Positions 52,616 through 61,163 of a stretch of 64,000 bases of DNA are shown in pieces. Both the position numbers and the translations under genes were made by a program. The stretch spans positions 50,388 through 114,387 of the forward strand of contig NZ_SLXL01000010.1 of NCBI RefSeq assembly GCF_004345735.1, read 5' to 3'. This DNA comes from Rhodovulum adriaticum. GTDB taxonomy: Bacteria > Pseudomonadota > Alphaproteobacteria > Rhodobacterales > Rhodobacteraceae. How positions within the stretch are numbered: the first letter of the stretch is position 1; each line of letters starts with the position of its first letter. Under the pieces are notes generated by a model, which saw nothing but the letters and a program-made list of their open reading frames with translations, was not told the DNA's origin and made no database searches.

Positions 52616-54022
52616 CTATTCGGCAACCTCGTAGGGCAGCACGCCGCGCAGATCCGCGTTCACGCTGAGGCGCCGTTCCAGGGGCGGCACCGCGCGCTGG
52701 TGGCAATTGCGCCGCTCGCAGATGCGGCAGGAAATTCCGATGGGTTCAAAGGCCGCGGCGTTGTCCAGGTCCAGATCGTCCGTGTAGACCAGCGCGCCCG
52801 CGTGCCGCACCTCGCAGCCCAGGCCGATGGCGAAGCGGCGCACCGGCGCGCCCCAGGCGCCGCCCGGTTTGGACACGTCGCGCGCCAGGCAGAAATAGCG
52901 CACCCCGTCCGGCGTTTCGGCCAGTTGGCGCAGGAACTGGCCCGGCGTTTCAAAGGCGCGGTGCACGTTCCACAGGGGGCAGGCGCCGCCGTACCGGGCG
53001 AATTGCAGCGGTGCGGCGGAATGGCGTTTCGTGATGGTCCCGGCCTGATCCACCCGGACGAAGTAGAAGGGCAACCCCTTGGCGCCGGGCCGTTGCAGGG
53101 TGGACAGGCGATGCGCCACCTGCTCGATCGAGGCGCCGAACTGGTCTGCCAGCAATTCCAGATCGTGGCGGGTGGCCTGTGCGGCCTCCAGGAACCGGCT
53201 GTAGGGCAAGAGGGCCGCACCGGCGAAATAGTTGGCCATGCCGATCCGGGCGATGGCGCGGGCCTCGGGGCTTTGGAACCGGGCCAGGTCCAGCGTGGCC
53301 TCCAGCAGCTTGGCCTGGGTCAGCAGGGCAAGCTGGTGCAACAACTGGAAGCGCCGCGTCGGCCCGCTCAGCCGGTTGGGCAGGGTCAGCGTGCGGCTGC
53401 CCTCGTCATACTGGCGCAGGCCGGGGATGTCCGCAAAACGCAGGGTGATCCCGGCGCGTTCCAGCATCTCGGCGGCGCGGATCTCGGGGTCGGGGTTGCC
53501 GCCGTCGGGGCGCATGAAATGCTCGGCGGCGTGGTCCACCGCGTCGATGTAGTTGTCGCAGTAATGAAAGAAGTCGCGCACCTCTTCCCAGGGCGAGGGG
53601 CTGAGCGCGGCATCCTCGCGGCCCAACGCCTCGTCCAGCGAGGCCAGGCGTTCGTGGCTTTGCCGATAGGCGCGGTGCAATTCCAGAAACGCGCGGGCCA
53701 GCGCCGGGGCGTTGGAGGCGGCCAGCCGCAGATCGGCAAGCGGCGGCGCGCTGTCGCCGAAAACCGGGTCGGCCAGCGCCTCGCGCATGTCCGAAACCAG
53801 CCGTTCGGCATCCCCCGCCGACAGTTCCGTCACGTCGAACCCGAATTCCGAGGCCAGCGCCAGCAACACCGTCGAGGACACGGGGCGGTTGTTGTTCTCC
53901 ATCTGGTTGAGATAGGGCAGCGACACGCCCAGCTTGGCGGCAAAGGCCTTTTGCGTCAGCCCCAGCCGCGTTCGCGTTTCGCGTAGTTTCACCCCGGCAT
54001 AGAGTTTTCGAACCGCCATCAT
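52616..54022 (-). CDS. pccR: short-chain fatty acyl-CoA regulator, PccR-like (ScfR family)
   Basis: A 468-residue regulator. The N-terminal XRE HTH is KLRETRTRLGLTQKAFAAKLGVSLPYLNQME in pieces (about 11-42). The middle (about 150-280) is IrrE/ImmA-like but lacks a clear HExxH (LLHQLALLT instead). The C-terminal domain has a conserved CRICERRNCHQRAVPPLERRL Cys cluster (about 426-446). PccR of Rhodobacter sphaeroides has this architecture and controls propionyl-CoA carboxylase genes. Here it lies 1.5 kb from pccB, with TTTGCAAA-type sites in front of both genes. Two ATGs (54022, 54019) are possible. Confidence 0.9.
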   Translation of the reverse strand: MMAVRKLYAGVKLRETRTRLGLTQKAFAAKLGVSLPYLNQMENNNRPVSSTVLLALASEFGFDVTELSAGDAERLVSDMREALADPVFGDSAPPLADLRLAASNAPALARAFLELHRAYRQSHERLASLDEALGREDAALSPSPWEEVRDFFHYCDNYIDAVDHAAEHFMRPDGGNPDPEIRAAEMLERAGITLRFADIPGLRQYDEGSRTLTLPNRLSGPTRRFQLLHQLALLTQAKLLEATLDLARFQSPEARAIARIGMANYFAGAALLPYSRFLEAAQATRHDLELLADQFGASIEQVAHRLSTLQRPGAKGLPFYFVRVDQAGTITKRHSAAPLQFARYGGACPLWNVHRAFETPGQFLRQLAETPDGVRYFCLARDVSKPGGAWGAPVRRFAIGLGCEVRHAGALVYTDDLDLDNAAAFEPIGISCRICERRNCHQRAVPPLERRLSVNADLRGVLPYEVAE

Positions 54023-54032
54023 GCGTTCCCGG

Positions 54033-54083
54033 TTTGCGGATTAGCCGGAAACCTGAGTAGCCTTTGCAAAGCCCGCTCGCAAG
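54033..54083. promoter_or_regulatory. candidate PccR binding region upstream of pccR
   Basis: TTTGCG (54033-54038) within CGGTTTGCGGATT and TTTGCAAA (54063-54070), a perfect palindrome, lie 11-48 bases before the pccR start; CTCGCAAG (54076-54083) follows. TTTGCAAA is the core I recall for ScfR-family regulators. Confidence 0.6.
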
Positions 54084-54086
54084 CGG

Positions 54087-55337
54087 TCAGCCCTGCGGCG
54101 GGTCGGCGGGCGCGCCCTCGGCCAACGGCCCCTCGCGCAGGTCGATGCGGCGGACATACAGCATTGCCAGCACTGCGCTGAGCGACGTGGCAAGCATGAT
54201 GCCCAGCAGGGGCCAGGCGCCCGTGCCCGGCGCAAGCAGCGCACCGGCCAGCGCCGACAGGCCCGCGCCGCCGCCGATCATGATCGCGCCGCCCAGCCCG
54301 CTGGCTGTGCCGGCCAGATGCGGGCGTACTGACAGCATGCCTGCCGTGGCGTTCGGCATCACCATGCCGTTGCCCAGGCCGACCAGCGCCATCACCCCGA
54401 AAAAGGCCAGCGGATGCGTGGCGCCCAGGGCGAAGAACGCCATGGAAATCAGCGGTGCCGATCCCGCGATCAGGGTGCCGCGCAGGATCATCCCGTTGAT
54501 CCCGATCCGGACCGAGTAACGCCCCGAGATGAAATTCCCGGCCATGTAGCCCAGGGCCGCGATCCCGAAATAGAGGCCCAGCACCGCGGGCGACAGGCCG
54601 AACACCTCTGTCCCCACGAAGGGGGCGCCGCCCAGATAGGCAAAGAACGCCCCCGAGGCGAAGGACGCCGTCAGCGTATAGCCCCAGAACCGGCGCGAGC
54701 GGAACAGCTCGGGGTACTGGCCGAACTGGCCCAGCAGGCTGACCTTGCGCGGGGTCGCGGTTTCGCCGAGATCGGCCCAGGTCAGGGCCAGCACCGCGGC
54801 CCCTGACAGAAACAGAAAGCCGAAGCTGGCCCGCCAGCCGAACATCTGGTCCAGCACGCCGCCAATCGTCGGGCCGACCATCGGCACCAGTGCCATGCCC
54901 ATCGTCACATAGCCGATCATCGACGCCGCCTGCGCATCGGCCACCATGTCGCGCACGACTGCGCGGCTCAGGACCATGCCGGTCACGATGACGGCCTGTG
55001 CCATGCGGAACGCCAGGAATACCTGTGCGTTGGGGGCCAGCAAACAGCCCAGCGTCGCCAGCAGGAACAGGCCCAATGACACCAGCAGCACCGGCCGCCG
55101 CCCGTACCGGTCAGAGATCGGGCCGATGACCAGTTGCAGGATCGCGTTGACCGCCAGGTACAGCGCCACGGAAAGCTGCATGACCGCGTAATCCGTACCG
55201 AACTCCTCTGCCATCATGGGCAGCGAGGGCAGGAAGACGTTCATCGACAGCGCAGCGATGCCCGACAGCAGAACCAGCGTCGCAATATGGGGTGGGGTGG
55301 TGCGATCGAGGAAACGCACCCGGGAAGGTGGGGTCAT
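54087..55337 (-). CDS. MFS transporter, Bcr/CflA-type multidrug efflux
   Basis: A 416-residue, twelve-helix protein. MFS motif A is ISDRYGRRPVLLVSLGLF (about 76-93), and the early LSMNVFLPSLPMMAEEFGTD is typical of Bcr/CflA drug and amino-acid exporters. RAVVRDM and GPTIGGVLDQMFGWRASF support this. I chose ATG 55337 (TPPSRVRF follows); ATG 55346 is also possible and neither has a strong ribosome site. It sits between pccR and pccB; a propionate-linked role is only suggested by place. Confidence 0.85.
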   Translation of the reverse strand: MTPPSRVRFLDRTTPPHIATLVLLSGIAALSMNVFLPSLPMMAEEFGTDYAVMQLSVALYLAVNAILQLVIGPISDRYGRRPVLLVSLGLFLLATLGCLLAPNAQVFLAFRMAQAVIVTGMVLSRAVVRDMVADAQAASMIGYVTMGMALVPMVGPTIGGVLDQMFGWRASFGFLFLSGAAVLALTWADLGETATPRKVSLLGQFGQYPELFRSRRFWGYTLTASFASGAFFAYLGGAPFVGTEVFGLSPAVLGLYFGIAALGYMAGNFISGRYSVRIGINGMILRGTLIAGSAPLISMAFFALGATHPLAFFGVMALVGLGNGMVMPNATAGMLSVRPHLAGTASGLGGAIMIGGGAGLSALAGALLAPGTGAWPLLGIMLATSLSAVLAMLYVRRIDLREGPLAEGAPADPPQG

Positions 55338-55396
55338 GCATGGCATGTAAGCCAGTGCTGCGCGCTTGTCTATCGGGCCAGTGCAGGGGAGGAGTG

Positions 55397-55448
55397 TTCG
55401 CAAATATTCATTTTGCGACAGCGGTCCGGAGAAATATTTGCAAATATT
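55397..55448. promoter_or_regulatory. two palindromes upstream of pccB (candidate PccR sites)
   Basis: TCGCAAA (55398-55404) and TTTGCGA (55412-55418) form a perfect inverted repeat around 7 nt. AATATTTGCAAATATT (55433-55448) is a perfect 16-bp palindrome with TTTGCAAA at its centre. Both lie in the 181-base gap between the MFS and pccB genes, 70-122 bases before pccB. A further GCAAATTT follows at 55492-55499. Confidence 0.75.
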
Positions 55449-55518
55449 CCGAAAGGTTCTTTTATGTCGTGCAGGCCCCCGTTAGGTTGCCGCAAATTTC
55501 CGCGAGGGACCAGCACCG

Positions 55519-57051
55519 ATGAAGGACATCCTGCAAGAGCTCGAACGCCGCCGCGACATTGCCCGACTGGGGGGTGGCGAGAAACGTATCGAGAGCCAGC
55601 ACGCCAAGGGCAAGCTGACCGCGCGCGAGCGCATCGACCTGCTGCTTGACGAGGGCAGCTTCGAAGAGTTCGACATGTTCATGGCCCATCGGTGTACCGA
55701 TTTCGGGATGGAGGAAAACCGACCCTACGGCGACGGCGTCGTGACCGGCTGGGGGACGATCAATGGCCGTCAGGTCTATGTCTTTTCCCAGGATTTCACG
55801 GTCCTTGGCGGGTCGGTGTCCAACACCCACGCGCAGAAGATCTGCAAGATCATGGACATGGCGATGCAGAACGGCGCCCCTGTGATCGGCATCAACGACT
55901 CGGGCGGTGCGCGCATTCAGGAAGGTGTGGACAGCCTTGCCGGCTATGGCGAGGTGTTCCAGCGCAATATCGAGGCCTCTGGCGTGGTGCCGCAGATCAG
56001 CGTCATCATGGGGCCGTGTGCGGGCGGCGCGGTCTACAGCCCGGCGATGACCGATTTCATCTTCATGGTGCGGGATTCGTCCTACATGTTCGTCACCGGC
56101 CCCGATGTGGTGAAAACAGTGACCAACGAACAGGTCACCGCCGAGGAACTGGGCGGCGCCTCTACCCATACCAAGAAAAGCTCGGTCGCCGATGCGGCCT
56201 TTGAAAACGATGTCGAGGCGCTTTACGAGGTGCGGCGGCTGGTTGATTTCCTGCCGCTGAACAACCGCGAAAAGCCGCCCGTTCGCCCCTTCTTCGACGA
56301 TCCCGACCGGGTGGATGCCAGCCTGGATACGCTGGTGCCGGACAACCCGAACGTGCCCTACGACATGAAGGAACTGATCGTGAAAATCGCCGACGAGGGC
56401 GATTTCTACGAGATCCAGGAAGATTTCGCCAAGAACATCATCACCGGCTTCTTCCGGCTGGAGGGTCAGACCGTGGGTGTCGTCGCCAACCAGCCGATGG
56501 TGCTGGCCGGGGTTCTGGACATCGACAGCGCGCGCAAGGCGGCCCGCTTCGTCCGCTTCTGCGATGCCTTTGAAATTCCGATCCTTACGCTGGTGGATGT
56601 GCCCGGCTTCCTGCCCGGGACCAAGCAGGAATATGACGGCGTCATCAAGCATGGCGCGAAACTGCTGTTCGCCTATGGCGAGGCCACCGTGCCCAAGGTG
56701 ACGGTCATCACCCGCAAGGCCTATGGCGGCGCCTACGTGGTGATGAGTTCCAAGCATCTGCGCGGCGACATCAACTATGCCTGGCCGACCTCGGAAATCG
56801 CGGTGATGGGCGCCAAGGGCGCGACTGAAATCCTGTACCGTTCCGAACTGGGCGACGCGGACAAGATCGCCGCGCGCACCAAGGAATACGAGGATGCCTT
56901 TGCCAACCCCTTCGTCGCGGCCGAGCGTGGCTTTATCGACGAGGTGATCCAGCCGCGCAGCACGCGCCGCCGTGTCAGCCGGGCCTTTGCCGCGCTTCGC
57001 AACAAGAAGCGCCAGATGCCCTGGAAGAAGCACGACAATATCCCGCTCTGA
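55519..57051 (+). CDS. pccB: propionyl-CoA carboxylase beta subunit
   Basis: PccB is the carboxyltransferase that moves CO2 from biotin on PccA to propionyl-CoA. The 510 residues match the family ([51 protein letters not shown]). The two oxyanion segments DSGGARIQ (about 132-139) and the late [11 protein letters not shown] with [15 protein letters not shown] are intact. The PccB AXCX-type motif GPCAGGAVY and the C-terminal KKHDNIPL end fit. The next gene starts 3 bases after its stop. Confidence 0.96.
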   Translation: MKDILQELERRRDIARLGGGEKRIESQHAKGKLTARERIDLLLDEGSFEEFDMFMAHRCTDFGMEENRPYGDGVVTGWGTINGRQVYVFSQDFTVLGGSVSNTHAQKICKIMDMAMQNGAPVIGINDSGGARIQEGVDSLAGYGEVFQRNIEASGVVPQISVIMGPCAGGAVYSPAMTDFIFMVRDSSYMFVTGPDVVKTVTNEQVTAEELGGASTHTKKSSVADAAFENDVEALYEVRRLVDFLPLNNREKPPVRPFFDDPDRVDASLDTLVPDNPNVPYDMKELIVKIADEGDFYEIQEDFAKNIITGFFRLEGQTVGVVANQPMVLAGVLDIDSARKAARFVRFCDAFEIPILTLVDVPGFLPGTKQEYDGVIKHGAKLLFAYGEATVPKVTVITRKAYGGAYVVMSSKHLRGDINYAWPTSEIAVMGAKGATEILYRSELGDADKIAARTKEYEDAFANPFVAAERGFIDEVIQPRSTRRRVSRAFAALRNKKRQMPWKKHDNIPL

Positions 57052-57054
57052 GCG

Positions 57055-57405
57055 ATGGCGCGACGGGGCTGGCATATCCTGCGCGAACCGGGCGCATTGA
57101 CGCTGGCACGCCACTTGCCGGTGCGCCTTGACCTGTGCGCCCGCGCGGGGTTTCCCGCCGCGCGCAAGGGGCGTCTGGCGCAGCAGATCCGCCAGGACAT
57201 GTGGCGGGCGTTGCAGGATCTGCGCGGCTTTTCCCCGGTGGTGCGGGTCGAAGAAGCAAAGACCGGCCTGACCGTCACCGCCGGCGGGCGCGCGGCGCAG
57301 CCATTTCCCCGCGCCCGCGCCGAGGCGCGCATCGCCGCGTTGCTGGCCAGCCCGGCCCATCGCGCCCGCTGGCTGGCCCACGCCAGATTGCCGGGGGACG
57401 CATGA
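57055..57405 (+). CDS. unknown protein within the pcc operon
   Basis: A 116-residue basic, Arg/Ala-rich protein (MARRGWHILREPGALTLARH, RLDLCARAGFPAARKGRLAQQIRQDMWRALQDL, ending RWLAHARLPGDA). No membrane segment, signal or catalytic motif. It starts 3 bases after pccB and overlaps ridA by 4 bases (ATGA), so it must be translated with them. I recognise no family; the tight packing argues that it is real. Confidence 0.75.
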   Translation: MARRGWHILREPGALTLARHLPVRLDLCARAGFPAARKGRLAQQIRQDMWRALQDLRGFSPVVRVEEAKTGLTVTAGGRAAQPFPRARAEARIAALLASPAHRARWLAHARLPGDA

Positions 57406-57800
57406 GCCCGCTGTTCCACATGATCCAGGGCGGCCCGCGCCCCGTCGCGCCGTTTTCCCACGCGGTGGAGGCCGATGGCTGGGTGATGCTGACCGGACAG
57501 ATGCCCACCGATCCGGCGGCGCCCGATGCCCCCTTGCCGCAGGGCATCGCCGCGCAGACCCGGCGGGTGATGCAAAACCTCGGGATCGTTCTGAACGGCG
57601 TCGGGCTGGATCTGTCCCATATCGTCCAGTGCCGCTGTTACCTGACCGAATTCGACCGCGACTACGCCGTCTTCAACGACACCTATGCCGGATTTTTCCC
57701 CGCAGATCGCCGCCCTGCGCGGACCACCATCGGGGTGACCGGGCTGGCGGTTGGCGCGCTGGTTGAGGTCGACGCCCTCGCGCGGAGGCCGGTTTCATGA
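57402..57800 (+). CDS. RidA-family protein (YjgF/YER057c/UK114)
   Basis: A 132-residue RidA-like protein. RidA proteins hydrolyse reactive imine/enamine intermediates, mainly from PLP enzymes. The sequence SHAVEADGWVMLTGQMPTDP starts the fold; QTRRVMQNLGIVLNGVGLDLSHIVQCRCYLTE includes the usual helix; and PARTTIGVTGLAVGALVEVDALA ends it. The canonical catalytic Arg is present in RPARTT. It overlaps the upstream gene by 4 bases, so it is part of the pccB transcript, followed by a terminator. Confidence 0.9.
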   Translation: MSPLFHMIQGGPRPVAPFSHAVEADGWVMLTGQMPTDPAAPDAPLPQGIAAQTRRVMQNLGIVLNGVGLDLSHIVQCRCYLTEFDRDYAVFNDTYAGFFPADRRPARTTIGVTGLAVGALVEVDALARRPVS

Positions 57801-57827
57801 ATCGGCCGCTGTTTCCATCCTCCGGGC

Positions 57828-57845
57828 CGGGCAAAGCCCGTTTTT
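57828..57845 (+). terminator. terminator after ridA
   Basis: A 5-bp stem CGGGC/GCCCG with a 3-nt loop is followed by TTTTT, 27 bases after ridA. The remaining gap to 58065 shows no gene I can support; it holds an 8-bp hairpin (GGGTGGGG/CCCCACCC, 58023-58043) in the leader of the next gene. Confidence 0.6.
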
Positions 57846-58065
57846 GGCGGGGCGCGACGTTTCCCAAGATGCGACAATATCTTGCCGGGAGAAGCTTATC
57901 CGCCTCCCGCGATGCGTTTTTTCCGCCACATGGCCTGTTTGGGGGGCATGAAACGCGTGCAAAACCAAAACCTTTCGGTATCATCGCGGAAGGTTACGTG
58001 TTTGTGACCTGTACCTTGATCGGGGTGGGGCCAGCCCCCACCCGCAACAGTAACAGGAGCTTCGG

Positions 58066-58197
58066 ATGTCCAAGAGCATCAAAACCCTTCTGGCCGTGTC
58101 CCTCGTCGCCTTCGTGGCGGCTTGCGCCCAGCAGGAAGAAGTTGTGTACGTCGAGCCCGAGCCGATCCCGGCCGAGCCGACCTACAACAAGTACTGA
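58066..58197 (+). CDS. 43-residue lipoprotein
   Basis: A short gene starting MSKSIKTLLAVSLVAFVAAC, with AGGAG 8 bases upstream. VAAC is a clear lipobox; the mature peptide is only 24 residues (AQQEEVVYVEPEPIPAEP then TYNKY), acidic and Pro/Glu-rich. It resembles the YVVVEPEPLP stretch of the lipoprotein at 32158. A GC hairpin follows 9 bases on. The role is unknown, perhaps an envelope stress or structural lipoprotein. Confidence 0.8.
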   Translation: MSKSIKTLLAVSLVAFVAACAQQEEVVYVEPEPIPAEPTYNKY

Positions 58198-58206
58198 TCG
58201 GGATAA

Positions 58207-58227
58207 GGGGCGGGTTCGTCCCGCCCC
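58207..58227 (+). terminator. hairpin after the 43-residue lipoprotein gene
   Basis: A perfect 8-bp stem GGGGCGGG/CCCGCCCC with loop TTCGT starts 9 bases after the stop. No T tract follows. Confidence 0.55.
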
Positions 58228-58263
58228 GTCCCTTCCGCACGTCCCGGCCCGGGGAGGTGCGGC

Positions 58264-58623
58264 ATGCTGAAACATCGCGGTTTTCCCAGCCGCCTGCCGG
58301 GCACGGATTTCCAGTTCACCATTCGCCGCGCGAACAAGGCCGGTGCAACGCGCCTGACCGCGCGTGAACGCTATGCCGACCGCCGGCCGGCCGACCGACG
58401 GGCCGATGCAGCGTTCTTGGCGGCGCTGTGGGATTATTTCGGCGAGGCGCCGTTCGAGCGGGGAAACCTGGATGCCGGGCGTCTGTCCTGGCTTTTCGGC
58501 CGCGAGGTCGTGCCGGCCGAGGATCCCTTCGATCCCGAAAGCTATGAGGCGCTGTTGCGGATCGACCTGCCCCGTGCCCGCGCGGCGTTCCCGGATGCCT
58601 TTGACGGGGGGGGCTGGGAATGA
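58264..58623 (+). CDS. unknown protein, pcc locus
   Basis: A 119-residue protein (MLKHRGFPSRLPGTDFQFTI, then RERYADRRPADRRADAAFLAALWDYF, then ARAAFPDAFDGGGWE). Basic first half and acidic second half, no membrane segment or signal. GGAGG lies 6 bases before the ATG. I do not recognise the family; its good ribosome site argues for expression. Confidence 0.68.
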   Translation: MLKHRGFPSRLPGTDFQFTIRRANKAGATRLTARERYADRRPADRRADAAFLAALWDYFGEAPFERGNLDAGRLSWLFGREVVPAEDPFDPESYEALLRIDLPRARAAFPDAFDGGGWE

Positions 58624-58768
58624 CCGGCTGCACCCTGTCTTGCCCCAATGCGACCGGCCCCCGCCGGTGGTGGAAAACCGCCGATCGCGGCCCTATGGGC
58701 TATTCCCTGGCCGGGTCTGCCGCGCTATCCTTTGGATGTTCGAACAACTCCCAAGGAGGCAGGGAAAA

Positions 58769-58969
58769 ATGGGTGGTATCAAGCTTTTTGCCGCGTGCGC
58801 CGCGCTGGCGGTTCTCGCGGGCTGCATGTCCAACGACGGCGAGCGGGCGCTTGCCGGTGCCGTTGGCGGTGCGGTCGTGGCCGACGCACTGGGCGGCAAT
58901 GTCGCGGCCGGTGCAGCGGCCGGTGCCGCTGCGGGCGCGCTGTGCGACGACGCGGGCGTGTGCAACTGA
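58769..58969 (+). CDS. 66-residue glycine-zipper lipoprotein
   Basis: Starts MGGIKLFAACAALAVLAGCM with lipobox LAGC and a perfect AAGGAGG 9 bases before the ATG, which fixes the start (the frame is open far upstream). The mature part is a glycine-zipper of Ala/Gly repeats (GAVGGAVVADALGGNVAAG, AAAGAAAGALCDDAGVC) with two late Cys. Such zippers occur in small outer-membrane lipoproteins. A strong terminator follows at 59013. Confidence 0.8.
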   Translation: MGGIKLFAACAALAVLAGCMSNDGERALAGAVGGAVVADALGGNVAAGAAAGAAAGALCDDAGVCN

Positions 58970-59012
58970 TCTGATCGCGGGGGCCTTCGGGGCCGACGCG
59001 ACCGTTTGTGAC

Positions 59013-59052
59013 AGGGTCATCGGGGCAGTACGCCCCGGTGGCCCTTTGTTTT
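59013..59052 (+). terminator. strong hairpin between the lipoprotein gene and pccA
   Basis: A 14-bp stem (59013-59026 with 59032-59045, two G-T pairs, loop AGTAC) is followed by TTGTTTTG. It ends only 50 bases before the pccA start, so pccA needs a promoter of its own or read-through here. Confidence 0.75.
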
Positions 59053-59101
59053 GTCAGCGCCGGGGCGGGGACGCCCGGGCGGAACGCTGGAAGGGACGGA
59101 C

Positions 59102-61102
59102 ATGTTCGACAAGATCCTGATCGCGAACCGGGGCGAGATCGCCTGCCGGGTCATCAAGACCGCCCGCAAGATGGGCATCCAGACGGTGGCCGTCTATTCG
59201 GACGCGGACAAGCATGCGCTGCATGTGCAGATGGCCGATGAGGCGATCCATATCGGCCCGCCGCCCGCGAACCAGTCCTATATCGTGATCGACAAGGTCA
59301 TGGCCGCGATCCGGGAAAGCGGCGCGCAGGCGGTGCATCCGGGCTATGGCTTCCTGTCGGAAAACAAACTGTTCGCCGAGGCGCTGGAGAAGGCCGAAGT
59401 GGCCTTCATCGGCCCGCCCGCGAACGCGATCGAGGCGATGGGCGACAAGATCACCTCGAAGAAGATCGCGCAGGAGGCCGGCGTTTCCACCGTGCCCGGC
59501 TATATGGGCCTGATCGAGGATGCCGACGAGGCGGTGAAGATCAGCCAGGAAATCGGCTATCCGGTGATGATCAAGGCCAGCGCGGGCGGCGGCGGCAAGG
59601 GCATGCGTATCGCCTGGAATGACGAAGAGGCGCGCGAGGGCTTTCAGTCGTCCAAGAACGAGGCGGCCAACAGCTTTGGCGACGACCGGATCTTCATCGA
59701 GAAATTCGTGACGCAGCCGCGCCATATCGAAATTCAGGTGCTGGCCGACAAGCACGGCAACTGCATCTATCTGGGCGAACGGGAATGCTCGATCCAGCGG
59801 CGCAACCAGAAGGTCATCGAAGAGGCGCCCAGCCCCTTCCTGGACGAGGCAACCCGCAAGGCGATGGGCGAACAGGCCTGCGCCCTGGCGCAGGCGGTGG
59901 GCTATGCCAGCGCAGGGACGGTGGAATTCATCGTCGATGGCGACAAGAATTTCTACTTCCTGGAAATGAACACGCGGCTTCAGGTGGAACACCCCGTCAC
60001 CGAGCTGATTACCGGCATCGACCTGGTGGAACAGATGATCCGTGTCGCCAACGGCGAGGCGCTGTCGATCACCCAGGACGACGTGAAACTGAACGGTTGG
60101 GCGATGGAAAGCCGCCTTTATGCCGAAGATCCCTACCGCAACTTCTTGCCCTCCATCGGGCGGCTGACGCGCTATCGTCCGCCCGCGGAATCGGCCCATG
60201 ACGCGGCCGTGGTCCGCAACGATACCGGCGTCTACGAAGGCGGCGAGATCAGCATGTATTACGACCCGATGATCGCCAAGCTGTGCACCTGGGCCCCGAC
60301 CCGGGCGGGCGCGATCGAAGAGATGCGCACCGCGCTGGATGCCTTCGAGGTGGAGGGGATCGGCCACAACCTGCCCTTCCTGTCGGCGGTGATGGATCAT
60401 CCCAAGTTCTGCGCGGGCGAGATGACCACCGCCTTCATCGCCGAGGAATATCCCGAAGGCTTTGACGGTGTGACGCTGCCCGAGCCGCAATTGCGCCGCG
60501 TCGCGGCGGCGGCGGCGGCGATGTATCGCGTCGCGGAAATTCGGCGGGCGCGCATTTCGGGTCGGATGGACAACCACGAACGCACCGTGGGCAAGGATTG
60601 GGTCGTGGTCGCCCAGGGCCAGCGCTTTGCGCTGAGCATCGAGGCCGACCGGGACGGGTCGACCGTGACCTTTGCCGAGGGCGATACCCATCGGGTGACC
60701 TCGGACTGGACGCCCGGGCAATCGCTGGCCCGGATCGAGATCGACGCAGAGCCGCTGGTGCTGAAGGTCGGCAAGGCGGCGAACGGCTATCGCATCCGTA
60801 CCCGCGGCGCCGACATGAAGGTGGCGGTCTACACCCCGCGCCAGGCCGAGCTGGCCGCGCTGATGCCCGAAAAGCTGCCGCCGGATACCTCGAAACTGCT
60901 GCTCTGCCCGATGCCCGGCCTGATCGTGAAGATCGATGTGGAAGAGGGGCAGGAGGTGCAGGAAGGCCAGGCCCTGTGCACGGTCGAGGCGATGAAGATG
61001 GAAAACATCCTGCGTGCCGAACGCCGGGGCGTCGTGACCAAGATCAATGCTGGCCCCGGCGACAGCCTGGCCGTGGACGACGTGATCATGGAGTTCGAAT
61101 GA
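59102..61102 (+). CDS. pccA: propionyl-CoA carboxylase alpha subunit (biotin carboxylase + BCCP)
   Basis: A 666-residue biotin-dependent subunit. The biotin carboxylase domain runs from MFDKILIANRGEIACRVIKT to about residue 445, with KASAGGGGKGMR (the ATP-grasp glycine loop), EMNTRLQVEHPVTE and RLYAEDP. The BT domain links to PccB (about 490-580). The biotinyl-Lys is K632 in EAMKMEN. PccA carboxylates biotin using bicarbonate and ATP. GGAAGGGACGG lies before the ATG. It is separated from pccB by five small genes. Confidence 0.96.
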   Translation: MFDKILIANRGEIACRVIKTARKMGIQTVAVYSDADKHALHVQMADEAIHIGPPPANQSYIVIDKVMAAIRESGAQAVHPGYGFLSENKLFAEALEKAEVAFIGPPANAIEAMGDKITSKKIAQEAGVSTVPGYMGLIEDADEAVKISQEIGYPVMIKASAGGGGKGMRIAWNDEEAREGFQSSKNEAANSFGDDRIFIEKFVTQPRHIEIQVLADKHGNCIYLGERECSIQRRNQKVIEEAPSPFLDEATRKAMGEQACALAQAVGYASAGTVEFIVDGDKNFYFLEMNTRLQVEHPVTELITGIDLVEQMIRVANGEALSITQDDVKLNGWAMESRLYAEDPYRNFLPSIGRLTRYRPPAESAHDAAVVRNDTGVYEGGEISMYYDPMIAKLCTWAPTRAGAIEEMRTALDAFEVEGIGHNLPFLSAVMDHPKFCAGEMTTAFIAEEYPEGFDGVTLPEPQLRRVAAAAAAMYRVAEIRRARISGRMDNHERTVGKDWVVVAQGQRFALSIEADRDGSTVTFAEGDTHRVTSDWTPGQSLARIEIDAEPLVLKVGKAANGYRIRTRGADMKVAVYTPRQAELAALMPEKLPPDTSKLLLCPMPGLIVKIDVEEGQEVQEGQALCTVEAMKMENILRAERRGVVTKINAGPGDSLAVDDVIMEFE

Positions 61103-61163
61103 CCCGCACGGCCACCCATGCCCTGCCGCGCCATGCGCGCGACCGGCGCGGGTGGCCGGCCGG

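Noticed and set aside
57797..58270. 157-residue plus-strand frame after ridA
   Set aside because: It starts in an ATGA overlap but runs through a likely terminator and out of frame across the 43-residue lipoprotein; composition is Ser/Pro/Arg shadow-like.
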